Assembly: GCA_017881265.1 (NCBI GenBank)
Contig: JADGRA010000015.1
Span: 1-64,000 of the forward strand
Length of the DNA stretch: 64,000 nucleotides
Origin: Myxococcaceae bacterium
Lineage (GTDB): Bacteria > Myxococcota > Myxococcia > Myxococcales > Myxococcaceae
Direction: 5' to 3'
The translations under genes and the position numbers were made by a program. Below are positions 50,060-59,759 of the stretch, piece by piece. The notes below the pieces were generated by a model that worked only from the letters and a program-made list of their open reading frames with translations, did not search any database and was not told where the DNA came from. How positions within the stretch are numbered: the first letter of the stretch is position 1; every line of letters begins with the position of its first letter.

Positions 50060-50851
50060 ATGCTCCTACAAGGCAAGCGGTTGGTGGTGACCGGGGTGCT
50101 GACGCCGCAATCCCTCGCCTTCGGCATTGCCGAGCTCGCCCAGTCGCAAGGCGCCGAAGTGCTGCTGACCGGCTTCGGGCGAGCTCTCTCGCTCACCGAG
50201 CGCAGCGCCCGGCGGCTGTCGCCCGTCCCGGACGTGGTGGAGCTCGACGTCACCAACCCGGCGCACTTCTCGTCCCTCACCGAGACGCTGCGAAGGAAGT
50301 GGGGCGTGGTGCACGGCGCGCTGCATGCGGTGGCCTACGCGCCCGCCGACGCCCTTGGCGGGAATTTCCTCAACACGCCCTGGGAAAGCGTCCAGACGGC
50401 CTTCCGCATCTCCACCTTCTCCTTGAAGGAACTGGCCGTGGCCGTCGCCCCCCTCATGACGGAGGGCGGCAGCATCCTCACCTTGGACTTCGACAACCGC
50501 GTGGCCTGGCCCATCTACGACTGGATGGGCGTCTGCAAGGCGGGCCTCGAAGCTTGTGTCCGGTACTTGGCACGGGACCTCGGGCCCAAGCGCATCCGGG
50601 TGAATGCGCTCGCCGCCGGCCCGCTGGCCACCGTCGCCGCCAAGGGAATTCCCGGCTTCAAGCAGCTGGAGCGGGGCTGGGGGACGCAGGCCCCGCTCGG
50701 TTGGTCCTCGAAGGACGACCACGCCGCCGTCGCCAAGACGGCCGTGGCGCTGCTTTCGGACTGGTTTCCCTCCACCACCGGCGAGATGGTGCACGTCGAC
50801 GGGGGCTACCATGCCCTCGGTGCCCCGCCGGTGGACCCCTCCGCGGACTGA
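50060..50851 (+). CDS. fabI: Enoyl-ACP reductase (NADH), FabI/InhA-like
   Basis: GKRLVVTGVLTPQSLAFGIAELAQSQGAEVLLTGF; LTLDFDNRVAWPIYDWMGVCKAGLEACVRYLARDLGPKRIRVNALAAGPLATVAAKGI. Confidence 0.88.
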   Translation: MLLQGKRLVVTGVLTPQSLAFGIAELAQSQGAEVLLTGFGRALSLTERSARRLSPVPDVVELDVTNPAHFSSLTETLRRKWGVVHGALHAVAYAPADALGGNFLNTPWESVQTAFRISTFSLKELAVAVAPLMTEGGSILTLDFDNRVAWPIYDWMGVCKAGLEACVRYLARDLGPKRIRVNALAAGPLATVAAKGIPGFKQLERGWGTQAPLGWSSKDDHAAVAKTAVALLSDWFPSTTGEMVHVDGGYHALGAPPVDPSAD

Positions 50852-51016
50852 AAAGCGCCGCCCACCTTGGGGGCGTGGGTGACCCGCCCGGGCCGTGGGC
50901 CGGCGAAAGCGACTGCCGTGCGGCGTGCGCTTCTGGCGTGGCACGGCCGAGGGGCGTGAGGGTAGAGTCCGGCGGCGCGAAAGCTGCGCTGTGGCCTGAC
51001 GCGTTTTCTGGGCAAG

Positions 51017-52339
51017 ATGCGGACGGGGAAGGGGGAAGCCGTGGATGCGTTCCGAGTCGTCCTCGCCGTGACGCTCCTGACTGCAGGCGCCGCTCACGCC
51101 CAGGGGACCCCGAAGGCCCCGCCCCCGCCCGCGCCGCCTCCCGCCTCCACCAACGTCACCCCGGCGACGGTGAGTGCGCCGACCAAGTCCGCCGCGGCCG
51201 GCATCACCTCCTATGACGCCGCCGCCCAGGCCGCCCAGGCCCGTCCGCCCCTGTTGGTGCTGGACCTCGAGGCCCGGGGGGGCGGCGTCCCCGAAGCCCA
51301 GGCCGCCACCATCAACGTCGTCCGCGGCCTCCGGGACCTGGACGTCTTCCAGGTGCTCAGCGCCGACGACGTCCGGCAGCTGCTCGCACTCGAGCGCACG
51401 CGGCAGCTGTCCGGCACCAAGGGCGAGAGCGCCCTCGGGGAGCTGGGCAAGGCCCTCGGTGCCAACAACGCGGTGGTGGGCAGCGTCACGCGCGCCGGCG
51501 GCAAGTACCAGGTGGAAATCCGCCTCCTCGACGCCTCCACCCAGAGGGTGCTCAACCAGAAGACGCTGGGTCCGGTGAGCAGCGTCACGGAGATTGCCTC
51601 GGCGCTACCGGGCCTGTCCCAGGAATTGGTGGCGCCGCTGCTGAAGGACCAGCAGGGCTACCTTTTGGTGCGCACCCGCGAGGAGGGGGCCGAGGTCCTG
51701 GTCGACGACACCCTCATCGGTTCGACGCCGCAGAAGACGGCGGTGGCGCTGTCCCGCGGGCTGCACCGCGTGCAGATTCGCAAAGACGGCTTCATCGCCC
51801 AGACCCGCTCCGTCCGCATTGAACCGAACCAGACGCGCGTCGAGGACGTGGACCTCGTCCCGTCGCCGGACTACGCGGCCGCCTACCGGGACAAGAATTC
51901 GCGGCTGCGCATCGGCGCGTGGGTCTTCACCGGCGTGGCCGTGCTGGCCATCGGCGCCACCATCTGGCTCGAGGTGGACATCCACAACCAGTACAACAAC
52001 GAGTTCTACCCGTACCAGCAGTGGCTGGTGGGGGCCGCCGGCGGCACCCAAACCAAACCGCCCAACGTCGCCAACAACCCCACTGCCAGCGCCAACTGGG
52101 ACGCCTGCACCGCCAACGGCGTGAAGTACTGCACAACGCAGGCGAACAACTCCAAGAACAGCATCCAAACCCTGCAGTGGATTGCCGCCGGCACGGCCGT
52201 CGTCGGCCTTGCCGCCACCGGCGTCGCCGTCTGGCTGTGGGTGAGCGGCAAGGACCCCAACCGCTACACGGACCTGGTGGCCGGCGTCGGCCCCACGCCC
52301 CATGGCGGGATGGCCTTCGCCCTCGCCGGGCACTTCTAG
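51017..52339 (+). CDS. PEGA-domain protein with signal peptide and C-terminal TM segments
   Basis: GYLLVRTREEGAEVLVDDTLIGSTPQKTAVALSRGLHRVQIRKDGFI; alternative GTG start at 51041. Confidence 0.72.
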   Translation: MRTGKGEAVDAFRVVLAVTLLTAGAAHAQGTPKAPPPPAPPPASTNVTPATVSAPTKSAAAGITSYDAAAQAAQARPPLLVLDLEARGGGVPEAQAATINVVRGLRDLDVFQVLSADDVRQLLALERTRQLSGTKGESALGELGKALGANNAVVGSVTRAGGKYQVEIRLLDASTQRVLNQKTLGPVSSVTEIASALPGLSQELVAPLLKDQQGYLLVRTREEGAEVLVDDTLIGSTPQKTAVALSRGLHRVQIRKDGFIAQTRSVRIEPNQTRVEDVDLVPSPDYAAAYRDKNSRLRIGAWVFTGVAVLAIGATIWLEVDIHNQYNNEFYPYQQWLVGAAGGTQTKPPNVANNPTASANWDACTANGVKYCTTQANNSKNSIQTLQWIAAGTAVVGLAATGVAVWLWVSGKDPNRYTDLVAGVGPTPHGGMAFALAGHF

Positions 52340-52458
52340 CCCCGGCCCTCCGTCCTTTCTCCCAACCCCAAAGCCATGCGCGGCGCGGCTTCCCCGGGCC
52401 AGGAGGACTGTTGCCTGGCCGTCACTTCTGTCCAGGACGAAAATTTATGCTCGACCTG

Positions 52459-52488
52459 TTGACAGATATGGGTGGGTCCGTGTAAACA
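52459..52488 (+). promoter_or_regulatory. Candidate sigma70-type promoter
   Basis: Consensus -35 TTGACA (52459-52464) with TGTAAA/TAAACA 16-18 nt downstream, in an AT-richer pocket. Confidence 0.4.
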
Positions 52489-52540
52489 CCGGGGCAGTGT
52501 CGCCTTTGGCGGGGGGCTGGCTCCCGTCCTGGAGGGCACC

Positions 52541-52747
52541 ATGGCCGAGCAGCTGCCCCGCATGCCTCCTCCTCACCGAGCGCCGCTGGACCCCTGGCCC
52601 ACCCAGCAGCCGGCGGGGCCGGAGTCCGATGAGCCCTTTGGCCCGCGCGAGGCCGGGCCGGACGAGCCGCTCGAGGAGCGGCGGACGCCCGTCAGGCAGC
52701 CGGCAGCGGGAGCCCCTGGAAGTGAAGGCCGTCCTTCGTCTCGTTGA
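52541..52747 (+). CDS. Small Pro-rich protein (68 aa)
   Basis: ATG preceded by GGAGGG; MAEQLPRMPPPHRAPLDPWPTQQPAGPESDEPFGPREAGPDEPLEERRTPV...; overlaps the clpA 3' end by 56 bp on the opposite strand. Confidence 0.4.
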   Translation: MAEQLPRMPPPHRAPLDPWPTQQPAGPESDEPFGPREAGPDEPLEERRTPVRQPAAGAPGSEGRPSSR

Positions 52748-54974
52748 GGTCGAAGCGTGCGACGCCGCCCGCGCGGAGCTCCCCGAAGAGAAGTGCCTCG
52801 GCCAGCGCCTTCTTCAGCTGCTGGTCCACCAGCCGCCCCATGGGCCGTGCGCCGAAGTGCGGGTCATAGCCGTGCTCGGCCAGCCACCCGCGTGCGGCGG
52901 CGGACAGCTCCAGCGTCACCTTCTTCTCCAAAAGCTGGTCCTGCAGCAGCCGGATCTCCTTGTCCACCACCTGGAGGATGACCTCTGGGCTGAGGCCCGC
53001 GAAGAGAATCCACCCGTCCAGCCGGTTTCGGAACTCCGGCGTGAAGGTCCGTTCAATGGCCTTCTTGGCCTTGCTCGCGTCGGGGCCGGCGACTGAGTCG
53101 CTGAAGCCCACCGTCTTGGCACTCATCTCCCGAGCGCCGGCGTTGGTGGTGAGGATGAGCACCACGTTGCGGAAGTCCGCCTTCCGCCCGTTGTTGTCGG
53201 TGAGGGTGGCGTGGTCCATCACTTGGAGCAGGACGTTGAAGAGCTCCGGGTGGGCCTTCTCAATCTCGTCCAGCAGCAGCACCGAGTAGGGGTGCTTGCG
53301 GATGGCGTCCGTCAACAGCCCCCCCTGGTCGAAGCCCACGTACCCCGGCGGTGCCCCAATCAGCCGGCTCACCGTGTGCTGCTCGGAGTACTCGCTCATG
53401 TCGAAGCGGAGGAACTCCACGCCCAGCACCTTGGCCAGCTGCTTGGCCAGCTCCGTCTTCCCGACGCCGGTGGGGCCCGAGAAGAGGAAGCTGCCGATGG
53501 GCTTCTCCGGGCTGCGCAGCCCGGAGCGGGCGAGCTTGATGGCCGCCACCAACTCATGAATGGCCGGGTCCTGCCCGAAGATGACCGAGCGCAGCTGGGG
53601 TTCCAAGCTGGCGAGGGAGTCGCGCTCGCTGGCCGAGACGCTCTTCTCCGGCACCTTGGCCATCTTCGCCACCACCGCCTCCACGTCGTGCAGGGTGACG
53701 CGCCCGGTGCGCTGCTCCACCGGGCGGAGGCGGTCGGCGGCGCCGGCCTCGTCGATGACGTCGATGGCCTTGTCCGGCAGGAAGCGCTCGTTGATGTACT
53801 TGGCCGCCAGCTCCACCGCGCCGCGGATGGCCGCGTCGTCGTAGACCACCGAGTGGTGCTCCTCGTAGCGGGACTTCAGGCCCTGAAGAATCAGGACGCT
53901 GTCCTCCACCGAGGGCTCGCCGACCTCAATCTTCTGGAAGCGCCGGCCCAGCGCGCGGTCTCTTTCAAAGCTGGCCTTGTACTCCTGGTAGGTGGTGCTC
54001 CCGATGCAGCGCAGCCGCCCGGAGGCCAGCACCGGCTTCAGGATGTTGGAGGCCTCGATGCTGCCACCGCCGGTGGTGGCCCCGGCGCCGACGATGGTGT
54101 GGATTTCGTCGATGAAGAGGATGGCGTTGGGCTGCTTCTGCAGCGCCTTCAGCACGCCCTTCAGGCGCTCCTCGAATTGGCCGCGGAACTTCGTGCCGGC
54201 AAGGACCGCCCCCATGTCCAGCGAGTAGATGACGGCTCCCTTGAGCGCGTCCGGGACGTTCCCCTCGTGGATACGCAGGGCCAAACCCTCAGCGATGGCC
54301 GTCTTTCCGACGCCCGAGTCGCCGACGTAGATGGGGTTGTTCTTCCGGCGCCGGCAGAGCACCTGCAGCGTCCGCTCCAGCTCGCGCTGCCGGCCGATGA
54401 GGGGGTCGATGCGGCCCTCCTCGGCCTCCACCATGAGGTTGACGGCGAAGGACTTGAGGGGGTCCCGCACTGGGGCTCCCTCCTCCTCCGGCCCGCTCGG
54501 CTGCGCCTCGGCCTCCTCCTCCCCCTCGCCGCTCTTGGTGATGCCGTGCGAGAGGTAGTTGAGCAGGTCGAGCCGGGTGACGCCCTCCTGCTGCAACAGG
54601 TACAGGGCGTGGCTCTCCTCCTCGCGGAACATGGCCACCAGGACGTCCCCGCCTTCGATGACCTTCTGGTCGGCCGACAGCGCGTGGATGGCGGCGCGCT
54701 GCAGCACCCGCTCGATGCCGATGGTCTGCTGGGGCTCGGCGCTGACGCCCTCGGGAAGCTTTTCCACGGTGTCCTTGAGGAACGTCTCCAGCCGCTGGCG
54801 CAGCCGCTTCACCGAGGCGCCGCAGGCCGCCAGGACCTTCTGCGTCTTCGCTTCCTTACTGAGGGCGAGCAGCAGGTGCTCGAGCGTCAGGTACTCGTGG
54901 CGCATCGCCTTGGCATCCTGCAGTGCCTGGCGAAAGCTGGCTTGCAGCTCCTTGGCGATTAGGGGGGTGGCCAC
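52692..54974 (-). CDS. clpA: ATP-dependent Clp protease ATP-binding subunit ClpA
   Basis: Two AAA modules (GDSGVGKTAIAEGLA; GPTGVGKTELAKQLAK), Clp_N domain, adjacent clpS. Confidence 0.96.
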   Translation of the reverse strand: MATPLIAKELQASFRQALQDAKAMRHEYLTLEHLLLALSKEAKTQKVLAACGASVKRLRQRLETFLKDTVEKLPEGVSAEPQQTIGIERVLQRAAIHALSADQKVIEGGDVLVAMFREEESHALYLLQQEGVTRLDLLNYLSHGITKSGEGEEEAEAQPSGPEEEGAPVRDPLKSFAVNLMVEAEEGRIDPLIGRQRELERTLQVLCRRRKNNPIYVGDSGVGKTAIAEGLALRIHEGNVPDALKGAVIYSLDMGAVLAGTKFRGQFEERLKGVLKALQKQPNAILFIDEIHTIVGAGATTGGGSIEASNILKPVLASGRLRCIGSTTYQEYKASFERDRALGRRFQKIEVGEPSVEDSVLILQGLKSRYEEHHSVVYDDAAIRGAVELAAKYINERFLPDKAIDVIDEAGAADRLRPVEQRTGRVTLHDVEAVVAKMAKVPEKSVSASERDSLASLEPQLRSVIFGQDPAIHELVAAIKLARSGLRSPEKPIGSFLFSGPTGVGKTELAKQLAKVLGVEFLRFDMSEYSEQHTVSRLIGAPPGYVGFDQGGLLTDAIRKHPYSVLLLDEIEKAHPELFNVLLQVMDHATLTDNNGRKADFRNVVLILTTNAGAREMSAKTVGFSDSVAGPDASKAKKAIERTFTPEFRNRLDGWILFAGLSPEVILQVVDKEIRLLQDQLLEKKVTLELSAAARGWLAEHGYDPHFGARPMGRLVDQQLKKALAEALLFGELRAGGVARFDLNETKDGLHFQGLPLPAA

Positions 54975-54975
54975 G

Positions 54976-55308
54976 TCAAGTCTCCTCGGAGGTTTCAGTC
55001 GGTTCCATCGTCAGACGCAGGGGAAACTCGTTCTCCCGGGCCAGTTTCTCCACCATCTCGATTTTCGTTCGGGCCACGTCATAGGTATATACGCCGGCCA
55101 CGCCAATGCCTTGGTGATGCACGTGCAGCATGATGGCCACGGCATCCGACTCGCTCTTGTGGAACACCTCGCGCAGCACCGCCACCACGAAGTCCCGGGT
55201 GGTGTAGTTGTCGTTGTGAAAAAGGACCCGGTACAGCTGCGGCCGCTTCACCCGGCGCTCGGTCTTCACCTCCGGAACGGCCAGTGTCCCCGGTGCGCGC
55301 TCAGCCAC
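54976..55308 (-). CDS. clpS: ClpS adaptor protein
   Basis: RPQLYRVLFHNDNYTTRDFVVAVLREVFHKSESDAVAIMLHVHHQGIGVAGVYTYDVARTKI. GTG start. Confidence 0.95.
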   Translation of the reverse strand: MAERAPGTLAVPEVKTERRVKRPQLYRVLFHNDNYTTRDFVVAVLREVFHKSESDAVAIMLHVHHQGIGVAGVYTYDVARTKIEMVEKLARENEFPLRLTMEPTETSEET

Positions 55309-56482
55309 CGTCCACCTCGGCCTTCTTGAAACCCGTCTCGGCCCGCCAGGCGGGTAGGCCCTGGGCGATGGCTGCCCGCTCGTGCCCGAGAAACTCGCGC
55401 ACCGCCCGGTCGAGTGGGCCGTGGAAAATCCAGTGGGCGCTGTAGGTGACGGCCGGCAAGAAGCCGCGCACCAGCTTGTGTTCGCCGCCGGCGCCCGGTT
55501 CAAACCGCGCCAGCCCTCGCCTCACCGTCTCCTCCATGCCCTGGTAGACACAGACGTCGAAGTGCAGGAAGGGCACCTCCTCGAAGCACCCCCAGTAGCG
55601 GCCGTACAGGGCAGCGGGCCCGGCGACGTTGAAGGCGCCGGCCACCACTTGCCCGCCTCGCACCGCCTGCACCAGTTCCACCCGGTGGCGGAAATGCTTC
55701 AGCACCCGGGCGAAGAAGTCGGGCGTCAGGTACCGGCGCCCCCAGGCGAACTTGTCCACGGTACTGGCATACAGCCGGTACACTTCCTCCGCATCGACGT
55801 CCGCCAGGGCCTCACCCCGCACCGTCCGCAGCTGCAGGTGGTGTTCCGCCGTGGCGCGACGTTCACGCCGGATTTGGTTCCGGCGCTTGCTGGTGAAGCG
55901 CGCCAGCACGTCCTCGAAGCTGGAGTAGCCCTGGTTGAGGAAGTGGTACTGCACTCCGTGGCGGATGCCGAAGCCCTCCTCCTCCAGCAGCAGCGCCTCC
56001 TCCGCGGTGGGAAACAGCACGTGCAGCGAGGAGAGGCCCTCGCTGCGGGCGTATTCCAGGGCGGCCCGCATCAACTCCCGGGTGCGCGCCGGTCGGTCCT
56101 CGCCCTCGGCCACCAGCACGCGGCGCCCGGTGGCCGGGGTCAGCGGAGCGGCCAGGACGAACTTCGGGTAGTAGCGCAACCCCACCCGTTCGGCGGCCGT
56201 CGCCCAGGACCAGTCGAAGACGAATTCCCCGTGGCTGTCCTCCTTCAGGTAGGCCGGCGCGGCAGCCACCAGGTGGTTTCCTCGCCACAGGGTGAGGTGG
56301 CGCGGCCGCCAGCCGGTTGCCGCCTGCACGCTGCCACTGGACTCGAGTGCCTCCAGCCACCTCCACTCCAGAAAGGGCGCCGCCTCCGCGTCCACCAGCG
56401 CGTCCCAGGCGCTCTGGGGCACGTCGGCGATGGACTCGAGCAGCTTGACCTGGGTGGGGAGTGTTCCGGACATCGACAGCAC
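55301..56482 (-). CDS. COG3146/DUF482 (peptidogalycan biosynthesis, FemAB-like GNAT) protein
   Basis: PFLEWRWLEALESSGSVQAATGWRPRHLTLWRGNHLVAAAPAYLKEDSHGEFVFDWSWA...FTSKRRNQIRRERRA. Confidence 0.85.
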   Translation of the reverse strand: MLSMSGTLPTQVKLLESIADVPQSAWDALVDAEAAPFLEWRWLEALESSGSVQAATGWRPRHLTLWRGNHLVAAAPAYLKEDSHGEFVFDWSWATAAERVGLRYYPKFVLAAPLTPATGRRVLVAEGEDRPARTRELMRAALEYARSEGLSSLHVLFPTAEEALLLEEEGFGIRHGVQYHFLNQGYSSFEDVLARFTSKRRNQIRRERRATAEHHLQLRTVRGEALADVDAEEVYRLYASTVDKFAWGRRYLTPDFFARVLKHFRHRVELVQAVRGGQVVAGAFNVAGPAALYGRYWGCFEEVPFLHFDVCVYQGMEETVRRGLARFEPGAGGEHKLVRGFLPAVTYSAHWIFHGPLDRAVREFLGHERAAIAQGLPAWRAETGFKKAEVDGG

Positions 56483-56575
56483 GCTGCGGCAGGGCGAAAG
56501 CGCAACGGTATAACGGTGCGGGGGGGTCCCTGCCAGCGCGCGCCGAGGTGCCGGGGCGGGGGGGAGAGGCCGCCG

Positions 56576-57022
56576 CTAGCGCGTCAGCTCGCGGGCGAGG
56601 AAGGCGCCCACCTCGGCCAGGCCGGCGCGGGCCCGCACCTGGCCGGCGTCGCTCTCCATCAGCCGGCGGGCGGACTCGCTCGCCGTTCCCGCCGATAGGT
56701 CCGCCAGCACCAGGAAGGCGCTCCAGCCAGGGGTGGGTTCCACCGTGCGGCCGGGACGCAAGGGCCTGTCCTGCAACGACTTGGCGACCTTCTCGAGGAG
56801 GCCGTCGTCGGTGAGGCGCCTGGTGCCCCCCTGCAGCGCCACCCAGGTGGAGGCCAGCAGCTCCTCGAGGAGGCTCCCGGAGAGGGCCGCGTCCAGACGG
56901 GTCCGCGCCTCCTCGTCGTCGATGCTGTGCGCACTGGCGTAGGTGGGCAGCAGCTTGGCCACCACCACCGCGCGGGTGGCCAGGTGCGCGAGGCGGGGCG
57001 GGTAGCGCATGGGCAAGGACAC
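56576..57022 (-). CDS. Hypothetical protein
   Basis: 148-aa ORF filling the slot 2 bp upstream of the kinase stop; no family recognised. Confidence 0.5.
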   Translation of the reverse strand: MSLPMRYPPRLAHLATRAVVVAKLLPTYASAHSIDDEEARTRLDAALSGSLLEELLASTWVALQGGTRRLTDDGLLEKVAKSLQDRPLRPGRTVEPTPGWSAFLVLADLSAGTASESARRLMESDAGQVRARAGLAEVGAFLARELTR

Positions 57023-57023
57023 C

Positions 57024-58808
57024 CTAGCGCAGGTCGACGCCGTGCTTCTTGCAGTCCGTCACCACCTCGGCGCGCGCCGCCTTGCCGGTGACGTTGGTCA
57101 GCGCGGCGCGGGCATTGCCCAAGTCCCTCAGCTGGCAGTGCGCCCGGGCCTTGATGGCCCAGCCGGCACTTGTCTTCTTCGTGAAGAAGCTCTGGTCGGC
57201 CAGCCGCAGGGCCAGCTTCGGGTCGTCGTCGGCCAGCGCGTCATCGGCGTCGGACAGCAACTCCGCCACCTCGGGAGGCGTCGCGGCCGGGAGGCCCTCC
57301 GCTCTGGCGGCCTGTGCCTCGGCGGCAGCCTTCAGCTGCTGGGCCTTCTCCACCGCGGCCTTGGCCGTCTCCACGCCGTCGCTCTGGGCGTTGAGCGCCT
57401 CGCGGATGCCCTTCTTCACTTCCGCGAGGCCCTGCCTCAGCTGCTGCTTCACCTCCGCGGCCGTCTCGTCCGCCGCTGGGGGGGCCGGCGGGGCGGGGGG
57501 CACGGGAAGGCCCTTCACCACGCCGGCCAGGTCCGGGCGGACACTGCCGACGTCTGTGTGGCGGACGGCGCGGCGGAAGACGCCGATGGCGGACAGCACC
57601 ACCACGGCCAGGATGAGACCGCGCCGCACCTGGCGCGCCGGCCCGGGTGGACGGGGCACCAACGGACCGCCGGTCGCTGGCGCCAGCAACTCAGCCCGTG
57701 GGGCGCTCTGGCTGCTGAAGGGGGCCGGCCAGGCCGAGGGGGCAGGGGCCGCCGGCGCCGGCGTCGGCCAGGGGTGGGCCGGGGTGGACGGGGCCACCGC
57801 TTCCGTGCGGCGGGGCATGGGCACCGGCGTCGCCGGGGTGAAGGTGGCTGCGGTGTCCAGCTGACTCAAGGGAATGGGCTGCCCCGCCGGGCTGGCCAAC
57901 GTCGCGTCCAGGCCGCCCGGCTGGGGCGCGGAGGCCGGCACCGTCAGCGGCCGCCCCGTCAGTTCGGCGACGAAGGCGCTGACGTCCCCGGGCCGCAGTT
58001 TCGGGTCCTTCTGCAGGGCGCGGTCCACGGCGGAAAGAATGTTGAGGGGGAGGCCGGCGCGCAACTGCGCCAGCGGCTGGGGCTGGGCGTGCACCACCTT
58101 GTACACCACCTCGGCCAGGGAGCTCCCGCCGAAGGCCGGCGCCCCGCCCAGCATTTCATAGACAATGGCCCCCAGGGCGAAGACGTCCGTGCGGGCGTCG
58201 ATGGCCGTGTTTCTTCCGAGGGCCTGCTCAGGGGCCATGTACTGGGGCGTCCCCATCAGCACTGCATCCTGGGTGGCCACGGTTTGCGAGCCGCGGATTT
58301 TGGAAATGCCGAAATCCAGCACCTTAACGTTGGGGCCTGGCATCTCCTCCTGCGGCGCGCAGAGGAAGACGTTGTCCGGCTTGAGGTCCCGGTGGACCAC
58401 CCCGGCCCGGTGGGCCGCCTGCAGCGCGGAGCCCACCTGCCGCGCAATGGTGAGCGCCTCCTCCACGGGCAAGGGCCCGCGCTGCAGCCGCTGGGCGAGC
58501 GTCTCGCCGCGCAGCAGCTCCAGCACAATGTACGGCTCGCCCGTGGGCAGGGTGTGGAAGTCGAGGACCTGGACAATGTGCGGGTGGCCCAGTCGGGAGG
58601 CAATCTCGGCCTCGCGGCGGAAGCGGGCCAGCGCCTCTCCGGACGCCACGCCCGGGGTCAGCAGGACCTTGACTGCCACCTGGCGCCCTGGCAGCCGCAG
58701 ATGGTCGGCCGCCCACACGGCGCCCATGCCCCCGCGTCCAAGCAGGTGGGTGACACGGTACGTCTCCGCAACGACACCACCGACGGAAAGGGCGTCCTGG
58801 CTCGTCAT
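57024..58808 (-). CDS. Serine/threonine protein kinase with C-terminal TM and extracytoplasmic tail
   Basis: LLGRGGMGAVWAADH; GVVHRDLKPDNVFL; VLDFGISK; GTPQYMAPEQALG; TM LILAVVVLSAIGVF. Confidence 0.92.
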   Translation of the reverse strand: MTSQDALSVGGVVAETYRVTHLLGRGGMGAVWAADHLRLPGRQVAVKVLLTPGVASGEALARFRREAEIASRLGHPHIVQVLDFHTLPTGEPYIVLELLRGETLAQRLQRGPLPVEEALTIARQVGSALQAAHRAGVVHRDLKPDNVFLCAPQEEMPGPNVKVLDFGISKIRGSQTVATQDAVLMGTPQYMAPEQALGRNTAIDARTDVFALGAIVYEMLGGAPAFGGSSLAEVVYKVVHAQPQPLAQLRAGLPLNILSAVDRALQKDPKLRPGDVSAFVAELTGRPLTVPASAPQPGGLDATLASPAGQPIPLSQLDTAATFTPATPVPMPRRTEAVAPSTPAHPWPTPAPAAPAPSAWPAPFSSQSAPRAELLAPATGGPLVPRPPGPARQVRRGLILAVVVLSAIGVFRRAVRHTDVGSVRPDLAGVVKGLPVPPAPPAPPAADETAAEVKQQLRQGLAEVKKGIREALNAQSDGVETAKAAVEKAQQLKAAAEAQAARAEGLPAATPPEVAELLSDADDALADDDPKLALRLADQSFFTKKTSAGWAIKARAHCQLRDLGNARAALTNVTGKAARAEVVTDCKKHGVDLR

Positions 58809-58950
58809 GGAGGCAGAGAGTTTAGCAGGCAGCGGCGCCCGCAAAAGAAGCCTGGTGCTTTCCAAGAGCTTGATGCTCGCGACGGGCGGCCCCGGACCCC
58901 TTGAGCGCCGGCCGAGCGGGCTATACTGAATCTCCCTGCTCGGAGGCAGT

Positions 58951-59712
58951 TTGACCCTCGCGACGTCCCCGGCCGTCCTCACTCTGCTGTCCCTCCTGGC
59001 GGCCGCGACGCCGGCTGACAGTCTGGTCGACGTCACGGCAGTCAAGGCAGAGTTGCGCGTCTTCGATGATGGCAAAGGCCATTACCTGGTGCTCATTCCC
59101 TTCGGCGGCGACGTGTGGAACCACTTCTACTGGGGAGATGGCAAAACCTTCTGGGCGCAGCGCGTGTACGGCGGCCTCAGCGAGGAGAACGTTGCGTTCA
59201 GCAAGCTATTCTGGGAGCCGCGCGTCCCGCGGGGACAGGCCGGCTTCCGTCTCAAGGACGGCGTGTACAAGCTGGATTGTGGCGAGCGGATGACCCTCTT
59301 TCACCCCACGGCGGACGAGCGAGCCCACGCCCTGCTGGACTCGGCCAGCTTCAAGCCACCGCGCTGGACGCGACGCGCCTACGCCCTCGCCCGGGACGAG
59401 TCAGGAATCTACTACTACGTGGACCGGGCACGGGAGGAGACGGTGTTGGATTTCCGCCTCTGGGCAGGACCGAGGGGCCAGCTCAAGCCCCTGCACATGA
59501 CAAACGTGGTGAGCGACTCGGAGGGAGACGTCTTTGCGACGCGCTCGGGCGAGCTGCGCCTCGTGCTGGACAAGAAGGAGAGCGTCTGGGTGAAGGGCAA
59601 CCAGCGCACCCCGCTCCGGCTGTTGCCGTTGGAAGACAACGTGCGCCTCATTTATTCGGAGCTCGGCGTCTACGCCGGCGAGCCGCTAGGAACTCCTTGC
59701 GACGTGCTCTAG
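58951..59712 (+). CDS. Hypothetical secreted protein
   Basis: Signal peptide; 253-aa ORF, VDVTAVKAELRVFDDGKGHYLVLIPFGGDVWNHFYWGDGKTFWAQRVYGG. Confidence 0.6.
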   Translation: MTLATSPAVLTLLSLLAAATPADSLVDVTAVKAELRVFDDGKGHYLVLIPFGGDVWNHFYWGDGKTFWAQRVYGGLSEENVAFSKLFWEPRVPRGQAGFRLKDGVYKLDCGERMTLFHPTADERAHALLDSASFKPPRWTRRAYALARDESGIYYYVDRAREETVLDFRLWAGPRGQLKPLHMTNVVSDSEGDVFATRSGELRLVLDKKESVWVKGNQRTPLRLLPLEDNVRLIYSELGVYAGEPLGTPCDVL

Positions 59713-59759
59713 ACGCCCGCTGAGCGCGCCCAGCACCCGAGGTGACGGGTGAACCTTTG

